Source: an uncultured Verrucomicrobiota bacterium (lineage in GTDB: Bacteria > Verrucomicrobiota > Verrucomicrobiia > Methylacidiphilales > Verrucolacustridaceae). Taken from it: a stretch of 5,113 nucleotides of DNA. Below are positions 1 through 5,113 of this stretch, piece after piece; the first letter of the stretch is position 1; each line of letters opens with the position of its first letter. The position numbers and the translations under genes were made by a program. The DNA lies in contig CAIVGD010000142.1 of NCBI GenBank assembly GCA_903905395.1, positions 1-5,113 on the forward strand. Direction: 5' to 3'. The notes under the pieces were generated by a model. The model was not told the DNA's origin and did not search any database. It saw only the letters and a program-made list of their open reading frames with translations.

Positions 1-140
1 ATCTTTTCAATAACTCTATTTTTTTAGCTCCATAATCATAATTCAAAGCCACTTACACTTATTTCATATTGGCTTAAGTTTGCCCCCAGTCGCGCGGAGC
101 ATTAGTCGACACAACGTAATTTTGTACCCTTTATATAGGG
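1..140. other. AT-rich non-coding leader upstream of the outer-membrane protein gene
   Basis: This stretch is clearly richer in A and T than the rest of the window and carries no open frame of useful length on either strand. It contains T-runs at 20-25 and a tandem CATAAT copy at 31-42. An in-frame TAA at 117-119 closes the frame upstream of the ATG at 141, so the following gene cannot extend further left. The composition and position fit a promoter and 5' untranslated region. The gene to the left is outside the window, so this may also include that gene's end region. Confidence 0.6.
106..137 (+). promoter_or_regulatory. Possible sigma-70-like promoter of the outer-membrane protein gene
   Basis: TCGACA at 106-111 matches the -35 consensus at five of six bases. 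TATATA at 132-137 resembles a -10 box, but the spacer is 20 bases, longer than the usual 16-18. A shifted -10, CTTTAT at 129-134, gives a 17-base spacer but a weaker match. Either choice would place the transcript start at or very near the ATG at 141, giving a leaderless or nearly leaderless message. The assignment rests only on reading the motifs by eye. Confidence 0.25.
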
Positions 141-166
141 ATGCGAAGGAGGTGTGCCCCTATATA
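132..166. repeat. 9-base perfect inverted repeat spanning the start codon of the first gene
   Basis: TATATAGGG at 132-140 is the exact reverse complement of CCCTATATA at 158-166. The 17-base loop, 141-157, contains the annotated ATG and the sequence AAGGAGGTG at 146-154, which is complementary to the 3' end of 16S rRNA. As RNA the arms could form a hairpin that presents or hides the start region; as DNA they could be a protein-binding site. The repeat is seen directly; any role is inference. Confidence 0.5.
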
Positions 167-1433
167 TTGTGCCGCGTTGGCTCTCCTTCTTATTAATCCT
201 CATGGTCATACCGCATCTTCCTCCCTCACAAATATTTCACTTCAAGAAGATGGTTCCCTGATTGTTTACGATGCCACAGGAGGAATCGCCGAGTTCGTGA
301 AACAAGGTACCCCCCGGCAATCGATCCAGTTGGACGGCCAAAGTTGCAACGTCAGCTACGGATTTAATTCGGCCGGAAAAAAAACTGTTCTCGTCAGCCT
401 CCCACCCGTCGCCACCAGCCCAGTCATCTTTAATCTTGGCGACTCGCAAGTTACCCTTCCCTCCAAATCCGCCCTTCGCATCACCATTTCCGAGTCCAAT
501 CGTATCGAACGACTCGAAGGAAACCCCGCCGGCAGTGTCTCCTTCCAAAAAATCGTCAAACAGCCCCTCCCGGAATCCTTCGAAAAAAGCCCACCTCCCG
601 CCCAAATTTTCCCAGCGCCTGTGCCCACGGAATCTCCCGTGCAAAAACCCGCCACACCAACACCTGCCCCTCTCCCACCCGCCACTCCCGAATCCAACAA
701 CCCCACCGCCCCACTCACGCAATCACCCGCAATCCCACTCGCCCCGCCTTCGGAGGAACAATCCTTTTTCCCCGGAGGTTGGCCGGGAAATCTGCTCGAA
801 CATCCCATCTCCACCACCAAGATGGAGGAGGATCCATTCTACGTTCGCACCGAAGGGGGAGCCCGCTTCGTCAGCTCCATGAACATTATTAACGTGGTCG
901 GCCCGAACGGCCCAACCAACCCCATCATTGAAAAAGAAATCGCCTTCAGCACCGGCTATCGTCAAGACATCGACATCGGGGCTTGGCTCACCCCCTGGTT
1001 CGGTATCTCCATCGAAACCGGTTTCGCCCTCAACGCCATCCGCGGCAACACCGAGGGCATGACCGTCTCCAGCAGCACCTACTGGAGTGTCCCCATCATC
1101 GCCCAACTCTGTTTCCAATATCCCAACGAAAGCGGATTCATCCCCTATCTCAACTTCGGCTTCGGAGGAGGATGGAATTATTTTAAAATCGGCAGCATCA
1201 CCTACACCGGCGCACCTTTTACCAAACTCTCCGGCAGCGGCAACGACATGAATACCGCCTACCAAATCGCCGTGGGTTGTCGTTACCGGATTTATGATCA
1301 ATTCAGCATGACCTTGGCCTACAAATATTATGGCACCAGCCAACCCACCGTGGACATGGGCGATAGTCAGCAGGTCACCTTCGGTTCCCCCGTCACCAAC
1401 TCGATCGAGCTGGGCGGCACCTTCTCGTTCTAA
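141..1433 (+). CDS. Secreted outer-membrane beta-barrel protein with N-terminal beta-rich domain and proline-rich linker
   Basis: The 430-residue product begins with a signal peptide: three arginines at 2-4, a hydrophobic core at about 10-19 and a likely cleavage after HTA at 23-25. Residues 28-138 look beta-rich and match no family I recognise. Residues 141-210 are a proline-rich linker. Residues 232-430 alternate polar and hydrophobic residues in about eight strands (near 233-244, 266-283, 287-300, 314-328, 334-350, 372-384, 388-399, 419-430), and the protein ends in phenylalanine, the usual signal for insertion by the BAM complex. This resembles small OmpA/Opa-type barrels. The linker would hold the N-terminal domain on the periplasmic side or, less likely, outside. 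ATG 141 is the first possible start after an in-frame stop at 117, but a Shine-Dalgarno-like sequence lies inside the gene at 146-154, so the start is not fully certain. Its stop lies 12 bases from that of convergent aroC. Function is unknown; a structural porin-like or adhesin role is possible. Confidence 0.8.
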   Translation: MRRRCAPIYCAALALLLINPHGHTASSSLTNISLQEDGSLIVYDATGGIAEFVKQGTPRQSIQLDGQSCNVSYGFNSAGKKTVLVSLPPVATSPVIFNLGDSQVTLPSKSALRITISESNRIERLEGNPAGSVSFQKIVKQPLPESFEKSPPPAQIFPAPVPTESPVQKPATPTPAPLPPATPESNNPTAPLTQSPAIPLAPPSEEQSFFPGGWPGNLLEHPISTTKMEEDPFYVRTEGGARFVSSMNIINVVGPNGPTNPIIEKEIAFSTGYRQDIDIGAWLTPWFGISIETGFALNAIRGNTEGMTVSSSTYWSVPIIAQLCFQYPNESGFIPYLNFGFGGGWNYFKIGSITYTGAPFTKLSGSGNDMNTAYQIAVGCRYRIYDQFSMTLAYKYYGTSQPTVDMGDSQQVTFGSPVTNSIELGGTFSF

Positions 1434-1445
1434 AAAACGGGCGGA

Positions 1446-2540
1446 TTATTTCCGAGTCAACCCCACCTGCGCACGATCGCGCAGATAATGGTCAGCTAGC
1501 ACCAGCAAAGTCATCGCCTCCACCATCGGCACCGCCCTCGGCAACACGCACGGATCGTGCCGACCTCGGGCCTTCAACTCCACCTTCCGACCCTTCGCAT
1601 CCACCGTCTTTTGCGCTTTGCCAATCGTCGCCACCGGCTTGAAGGCCACCCGGAAAATAATGTCCTCCCCGTTGCTAATCCCGCCCTGCACCCCACCGCT
1701 GCGGTTCGTCCGTGTCCGCACCTTTTTTCCCTCGAGATAAAACTCATCGTTGTGCTCCGATCCACGCATCCGTACCCCCGCAAAACCCGACCCAATCTCA
1801 AATCCTTTACTCGCCGGCAAACTCATCACCGCCTTCGCCAGATCCGCTTCCAACCGGTCAAAGACCGGTTCCCCCAACCCCACCGGACATCCCCGCACCA
1901 CACACTCCACCACCCCGCCCAGCGAATCCCCCTCCGTACGCACCCGCTCGATCAGTCGAATAACCTGCTCCGATTCCTTCGCGTCCGGCCAACGAACTAC
2001 GTTCGATTCCACCTCCTCGGCATCCACTTTGCTCGCATCGATGCCCGCCACCACGGTTCCCACCTGCCGCACGAACGCCGTCACGGAAAGACGGGGCGCC
2101 AATTCTCCAAACATTTTCCGCGCCACAGAACCCCCGATCACCCGTCCAATCGTTTCGCGGGCCGAAGTCCGCCCCCCACCCTGCCAGTTGCGGATTCCGT
2201 ACTTCGCCTGATACGTGTAGTCCGCATGACTCGGACGAAAAATCGTCTCCATCTCCTTGTATGCCTCCCGCCGCGCATCCTCGTTGCGCACCCAGACGGA
2301 AATCGGCGTCCCCAGCGTCCTGCCGTCAAACACCCCGGAAAAAATTTCACACCGGTCCGCCTCTTTGCGCGGAGTCACAATCTTGCTCTGCCCCGGCCTG
2401 CGCCGATCCAGATCGTGCTGAAGATCTTTCTCCGAGAGAGAAATTTGCGGCGGACAACCATCCACCACCGCCCCCACCCCGCCCCCATGGGATTCACCCC
2501 AAGTGGTCACGCGGTAAAGATGCCCAAACGTGTTTCCCAT
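1446..2540 (-). CDS. aroC: Chorismate synthase
   Basis: This 364-residue enzyme converts 5-enolpyruvylshikimate 3-phosphate to chorismate, the last step of the shikimate pathway, using reduced FMN as a cofactor that is not consumed. All three family signatures are visible: GESHG at 15-19, GGRTSARET at 122-130 and RHDPC at 327-331. Other conserved elements are RRRPGQS at 46-52, RPSHADYTY at 102-110 and the glycine-rich NRSGGVQGGISNG at 279-291. H18 and H105 correspond to the two catalytic histidines of the family. The length is normal and there is no frame break. The frame stays open upstream to 2747, but the family begins with M-GNTFG, so I place the start at the ATG at 2538-2540; the extra 69 residues would overlap aroK and look unrelated. 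No clear ribosome binding site precedes this ATG. The gene diverges from aroK, which acts earlier in the same pathway. Confidence 0.97.
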   Translation of the reverse strand: MGNTFGHLYRVTTWGESHGGGVGAVVDGCPPQISLSEKDLQHDLDRRRPGQSKIVTPRKEADRCEIFSGVFDGRTLGTPISVWVRNEDARREAYKEMETIFRPSHADYTYQAKYGIRNWQGGGRTSARETIGRVIGGSVARKMFGELAPRLSVTAFVRQVGTVVAGIDASKVDAEEVESNVVRWPDAKESEQVIRLIERVRTEGDSLGGVVECVVRGCPVGLGEPVFDRLEADLAKAVMSLPASKGFEIGSGFAGVRMRGSEHNDEFYLEGKKVRTRTNRSGGVQGGISNGEDIIFRVAFKPVATIGKAQKTVDAKGRKVELKARGRHDPCVLPRAVPMVEAMTLLVLADHYLRDRAQVGLTRK

Positions 2541-2631
2541 CCCGCCATTCTGCCCGAATATCTCCGTTTTCCCAAGCCTTTGAATCGCCCTCGCACTCGC
2601 CCAAACCCCCGATCCCTGCCACCCTCTGTGG
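2541..2631. promoter_or_regulatory. Divergent aroC-aroK intergenic control region
   Basis: These 91 bases separate two head-to-head genes and must hold the start signals of both unless transcription begins inside a coding region. For aroC, the minus strand has TTCAAA (2579-2584) and GATATT (2557-2562) spaced by 16 bases, each matching four of six consensus bases, which would give a very short leader. I see no comparable pair for aroK. No operator palindrome or leader-peptide attenuator is evident. The control function follows from the layout; the boxes are weak. Confidence 0.4.
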
Positions 2632-3147
2632 ATGAAATCGCCCGGCCACGTCTGGCTCCTGGGATTGAGCGGATCGGGTAAAAGTACCCTCGGCCCCATT
2701 CTAGCCAGAAAACTTGGCATCCCATTCGCGGACACCGACCAACTCATCTCTCACGCCACGGGTTGCTCGATTTCTGAAATTTTCCTGAAAGAGGGGGAAA
2801 AAGAGTTCCGACAACACGAGGCTCGGGTTCTCGCCGAAGTGGCGGCAGGGAAACCATCCGTCATTTCCTGCGGCGGCGGAATCATCCTCGATCCCTCCAA
2901 CCGAAAGACCATGGCTCGGACGGGAACGCGCGTGTACCTCCAAGTCGCCCTTCCCATTCTGATCGCCCGCCTCACCCCCTCCGCCGATCGCCCTCTCCTG
3001 CCCAAAAATCAACGTTCCGTCCTTCTCGCCCGCCAGTTGTCCGAGCGGGAAACGTGGTACGCGGAAAGCGAAATCAAGATCGAAGCAGGATCGGGCACGC
3101 CCGAGGAGACAGCCTGCCGTATTTTGGACCAGCTCCCGCCATCCTAA
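2632..3147 (+). CDS. aroK: Shikimate kinase
   Basis: This 171-residue cytoplasmic kinase transfers phosphate from ATP to the 3-hydroxyl of shikimate, the fifth step of the pathway to chorismate. The P-loop GLSGSGKST is at 11-19, followed by the DTD motif at 34-36, whose aspartates serve Mg and shikimate binding in the family. R60 in FRQHE and the triple glycine at 81-83 form the shikimate site, DRPLL at 119-123 is the lid segment with its conserved arginine, and ERxxxY at 138-143 supplies the second substrate-binding arginine. The length is typical and all key residues are present, so it should be active. No convincing Shine-Dalgarno sequence precedes the ATG. The gene diverges from aroC and is followed after 4 bases by queG, with which it is probably co-transcribed. 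The name aroL would describe the same activity; aroK is the general choice. Confidence 0.96.
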   Translation: MKSPGHVWLLGLSGSGKSTLGPILARKLGIPFADTDQLISHATGCSISEIFLKEGEKEFRQHEARVLAEVAAGKPSVISCGGGIILDPSNRKTMARTGTRVYLQVALPILIARLTPSADRPLLPKNQRSVLLARQLSERETWYAESEIKIEAGSGTPEETACRILDQLPPS

Positions 3148-3151
3148 AATC

Positions 3152-4183
3152 GTGGACCATGCCTCGATCCTGCGGGAAACATCCCGCCGACTAGGCTTTG
3201 ACGCACTCGGCATCGCCTCCGCCGAGATCCCCGCCGGTGCCGAACATCTCCGGCACTGGCTCTCCCTATCCTATCAGGGAGAAATGAGCTGGATGGCCCG
3301 CAATCCCGAGCTTCGGGCCGATCCGCGCCAGTACGATCCTAAGGCCAAAACCATCATCGTGGCGGGAGTCTCCAGCCGGCAAACCACCCCGCCTCTCCGC
3401 CGGGGACGTATCGCCGCGTACGCTCAAGGATCCGATTATCACGAAAGCCTGCGGGATAAATTAACCCAACTTGCCCAACAAACTCTTGCCCTCTGGGGCG
3501 CGCCCTATCGCGTCTGTGTCGATTCCTCTCCGCTCATGGAAAAACCGATCGCCGCCATGGCCGGCCTCGGTTGGCTTGGAAAAAACACCCTCATCATCCA
3601 TACCGAACACGGTCCGTGGCTCATGCTCGGGTCTCTCCTCACCAGTTTGGAAATCACCCCAGGCATCCCGAGCCAAGATCATTGCGGTTCCTGCACCCGC
3701 TGTCTCGACGCCTGCCCCACCCAAGCCTTCCCCCAACCCTACATTTTGGACGCCCGCCGTTGCCTCGCCTATCTCACCATCGAACATCCGGGCCCCATCC
3801 CCGAGGAATTCCGCACCAGGATCGGGGATCGCCTCTTTGGCTGTGACGAGTGCCTCGAAGTCTGTCCCTGGAACCGCCACGCCCAACAATCCCGCGAACT
3901 TGCTTTTTCCTACGTGACCCGACCCGATCTCACCGAGATGCTCGCGTGGAATGACACCAGATTTCGACGGGAATTTCGTGGCACTCCCATCTTTCGTTTA
4001 AAGCGGAGCCGTTGGTTGCGAAATATTTGTATCGTCCTAGGCAACATCGGAACGGCTCACGATCTCCCCGCACTTACCACTGGTTGCCGCGATGCCGATC
4101 CTTTGGTCCGCGAACATGCGGCCTGGGCCGTCGCCCAGATTCACGCCCGCGCCACTGCCACAATGCCTACCACGAACAATTAG
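3152..4183 (+). CDS. queG: Epoxyqueuosine reductase
   Basis: This 343-residue enzyme reduces epoxyqueuosine to queuosine at the wobble base of tRNAs with GUN anticodons, the last step of queuosine synthesis; the family uses cobalamin and two 4Fe-4S clusters. The N-terminal region (about 1-125) has the family features GFDALGIA at 15-22 and YQGEMSWMAR at 41-50. D124, in VDSSP, probably matches the catalytic aspartate, and GLGWLGKNT lies at 138-146. The ferredoxin-like part carries C178, C181, C184 and C188, then C204, then C231, C234 and C238, the full set of eight cluster ligands. Residues 286-332 form a HEAT-like repeat used by the family for tRNA contact. The start is GTG, 4 bases after the aroK stop, which suggests translational coupling; no Shine-Dalgarno sequence is clear and the next in-frame ATG (residue 45) would cut into the conserved domain. 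Its TAG overlaps the stop of the opposing lipoprotein gene. Confidence 0.95.
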   Translation: MDHASILRETSRRLGFDALGIASAEIPAGAEHLRHWLSLSYQGEMSWMARNPELRADPRQYDPKAKTIIVAGVSSRQTTPPLRRGRIAAYAQGSDYHESLRDKLTQLAQQTLALWGAPYRVCVDSSPLMEKPIAAMAGLGWLGKNTLIIHTEHGPWLMLGSLLTSLEITPGIPSQDHCGSCTRCLDACPTQAFPQPYILDARRCLAYLTIEHPGPIPEEFRTRIGDRLFGCDECLEVCPWNRHAQQSRELAFSYVTRPDLTEMLAWNDTRFRREFRGTPIFRLKRSRWLRNICIVLGNIGTAHDLPALTTGCRDADPLVREHAAWAVAQIHARATATMPTTNN

Positions 4184-5010
4184 GTCTTCGGCAATCCGTA
4201 AGTCTCGTCCTTCGGTTTCTGTTCCGGTTTTTTCACTTCCGGCAAAAGAGTCTTCAACTCGCTGGCCTTTGGCTTGGTGCTCTCGGGGACTGGAGGCTGA
4301 TTCTGCTCCCCCGAGAGATATCCTTTTTCCACGAGCGAATCCGCAAAGGTCGAATTCGCATCCGCCGGATAGATCCGGTAGGCCGATCCTACAAACTCCA
4401 TCGCCGACGCCTTGTCCTGCCGGTAGAACGCATCGGCCGCCTTGGAGAAGTAGTAGAGCGGGCTGTTGGGATTCGGTTGTAGAGTGGACAGGAAATCCAC
4501 CGCTTTGCGGTTATTCCCACCCAGTAGATCGCAGAGATATATTTTAAAAAGACCCAGGTCGTTGTTCGGTTGGCTGTTTAGAAAGATCTGAAACTTCTCG
4601 CGGGCATCCACATAATTATTATTCAGGAAGAGCACCTCACCTAGGTTGAACTGCGCCATCGGAAGATCCGGTTGCAGTTTCAGTGCCTCGCGGAACGAGG
4701 CCTCCGCCTTGGGCCAATCCCTCTGCCGGGTGTAGATCGCTCCGCGCAAATTCGCATTATTGGCCTGCCCCGGCTTCGCCTCATCGGCCAGAGCCAGATA
4801 CTTTAAGGCCGCATCGAGATCGTTATGGGAAAAAGCTTGAGCCGCCCGCACGTACGTGACCTTGTACCGCTCTTCCGCGTCGTTTGGTAGGGAATCTTTG
4901 GCTGGCGTGGCGGGAGTGACCGCGCTTTGCGCTTTGGCTTCCTCTTTTTTTCCGCAGGAAGAAAAGAATAAAGCGAAACCCAGCAGTCCGAGGAATAAGA
5001 ATTTGTTCAT
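4180..5010 (-). CDS. TPR-repeat lipoprotein of unknown function
   Basis: The 276-residue product starts with a lipoprotein signal: lysine at residue 3, a hydrophobic stretch at 4-16 and a lipobox-like FSSC ending at C19, followed by charged GKKEE. Phenylalanine at the -3 position is unusual but tolerated. Residues about 51-151 hold three TPR-like helix pairs of 34 residues, recognisable by alanines and the PDLPMAQFNLGEV and NNYVDAREKF segments. Residues 152-215 look like degenerate further repeats. The last 40 residues are a lysine-, proline- and glutamate-rich tail, probably disordered. It should be lipid-anchored and face the periplasm, serving as a protein-binding scaffold; assembly of the outer membrane, cell wall or a secretion apparatus are possibilities, not conclusions. 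A frame-open start at 5037 exists, but the ATG at 5008-5010 puts the signal peptide at the N-terminus. The gene converges on queG with overlapping stops. Confidence 0.85.
   Translation of the reverse strand: MNKFLFLGLLGFALFFSSCGKKEEAKAQSAVTPATPAKDSLPNDAEERYKVTYVRAAQAFSHNDLDAALKYLALADEAKPGQANNANLRGAIYTRQRDWPKAEASFREALKLQPDLPMAQFNLGEVLFLNNNYVDAREKFQIFLNSQPNNDLGLFKIYLCDLLGGNNRKAVDFLSTLQPNPNSPLYYFSKAADAFYRQDKASAMEFVGSAYRIYPADANSTFADSLVEKGYLSGEQNQPPVPESTKPKASELKTLLPEVKKPEQKPKDETYGLPKT
4280..4328 (+). terminator. Possible queG terminator hairpin inside the opposing lipoprotein gene
   Basis: CTCTCGGGG at 4280-4288 and CCCCGAGAG at 4309-4317 are perfect 9-base complements, with a 20-base loop in which GAG (4293-4295) and CTC (4306-4308) can pair as well. 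A run of five T lies at 4324-4328, six bases after the stem. A + strand transcript reading through the queG stop at 4183 would meet this about 100 bases later. The gap before the T-run and the long loop are poorer than a classic intrinsic terminator, and the bases also encode the lipoprotein. Confidence 0.3.
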
Positions 5011-5098
5011 CCAGATAGATTCCCAGAATGGCTCCACTCGCTCAACCTAATTTCCTCGTCTTTTCAAGAAGCCTCTTTTGGGCGAACTTACCTCACAC
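5011..5098. promoter_or_regulatory. Probable divergent intergenic region left of a cut-off gene
   Basis: These 88 bases lie upstream of the lipoprotein gene and, if the ATG at 5099 is real, also upstream of a + strand gene. On the minus strand TTGAAA (5065-5070) matches the -35 consensus at five of six bases, but I see no good -10 box at the right distance. No terminator or clear palindrome is evident. The regulatory role is inferred from position. Confidence 0.3.
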
Positions 5099-5113
5099 AT
5101 GAAGTTCCTCATC
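5099..5113 (+). CDS. Possible start of a further gene, cut by the window edge
   Basis: An ATG at 5099-5101 opens five codons reading MKFLI to the last base of the window. A lysine followed by hydrophobic residues is how many signal peptides begin, which makes a secreted or lipoprotein product conceivable. There is no Shine-Dalgarno sequence before it, but most genes here lack one. Five codons cannot establish a gene, so this is a pointer only. Confidence 0.3.

Noticed and set aside
69..83. Sigma-54-like promoter: TTGGC then TTGC
   Set aside because: Only 9 bases separate the GG and GC elements; sigma-54 promoters need 10 and tolerate little change, so the match is probably chance.
169..261. 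Small alternative frame from GTG 169 encoding a hydrophobic peptide
   Set aside because: It is short, overlaps the signal-peptide codons of the large gene in another frame, and lies 16 bases from the AGGAGG core, too far for efficient initiation.
723..1343. A 206-codon frame on the - strand inside the outer-membrane protein gene
   Set aside because: It is a shadow of the GC-rich barrel-coding region; the + strand product has a signal peptide, strand pattern and terminal phenylalanine.
1557..2681. A 374-codon open frame on the + strand, opposite aroC
   Set aside because: It runs antisense to a complete chorismate synthase with all family signatures. Its product is rich in R, H and P, as expected from the complement of a GC-rich gene, and shows no domain.
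2541..2747. N-terminal extension of aroC by 69 residues
   Set aside because: The frame is open but the extra sequence overlaps aroK, resembles nothing in the family, and chorismate synthases start at the GNTFG segment.
4123..4138. Hairpin CTGGGC/GCCCAG as terminator of the lipoprotein gene
   Set aside because: The 6-base stem has no T-run on the minus strand and falls in HEAT-repeat codons of queG; such short GC stems are expected often in this composition.
5011..5037. Nine extra residues at the start of the TPR lipoprotein
   Set aside because: Starting at 5037 would place an acidic, tryptophan-containing segment before the signal peptide; the ATG at 5008-5010 gives a standard lipoprotein N-terminus.

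Overview
The window looks like an ordinary chromosomal stretch of a GC-rich, Gram-negative, free-living bacterium. The Gram-negative envelope is shown by an outer-membrane beta-barrel protein at one end and a lipoprotein at the other. Starts without a convincing Shine-Dalgarno sequence and the compact gene layout would suit the Verrucomicrobia/PVC group. That placement is an impression only; nothing in the window fixes the phylum.

Layout from left to right: positions 1-140 are an AT-rich non-coding leader that probably holds the promoter of the first gene. Positions 141-1433 (+) encode a secreted protein with an N-terminal beta-rich domain, a long proline-rich linker and a C-terminal barrel of about eight strands. 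It converges, with 12 bases between the stops, on aroC (1446-2540, -), chorismate synthase. A 91-base head-to-head gap separates aroC from aroK (2632-3147, +), shikimate kinase. queG (3152-4183, +), epoxyqueuosine reductase, follows aroK after only 4 bases and is probably in the same transcript. queG converges on a TPR-repeat lipoprotein (4180-5010, -), and their stop codons overlap. The last 15 bases (5099-5113) may be the first five codons of another + strand gene.

AroK and AroC act in the same pathway: shikimate to shikimate 3-phosphate, then, two steps later, EPSP to chorismate. Their divergent arrangement allows a shared control region. QueG performs the last step of queuosine synthesis in tRNA and has no direct link to aromatic amino acid synthesis. 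The two envelope proteins have no recognisable link to the enzymes or to each other.

I found no RNA gene, mobile element, CRISPR array, phage gene, toxin or defence system, and no convincing undescribed system. The items most worth a second look are the start region of the first gene, where an inverted repeat encloses the ATG and a near-perfect Shine-Dalgarno core; the modular architecture of that protein; and a terminator-like hairpin for queG that lies inside the opposing lipoprotein gene.
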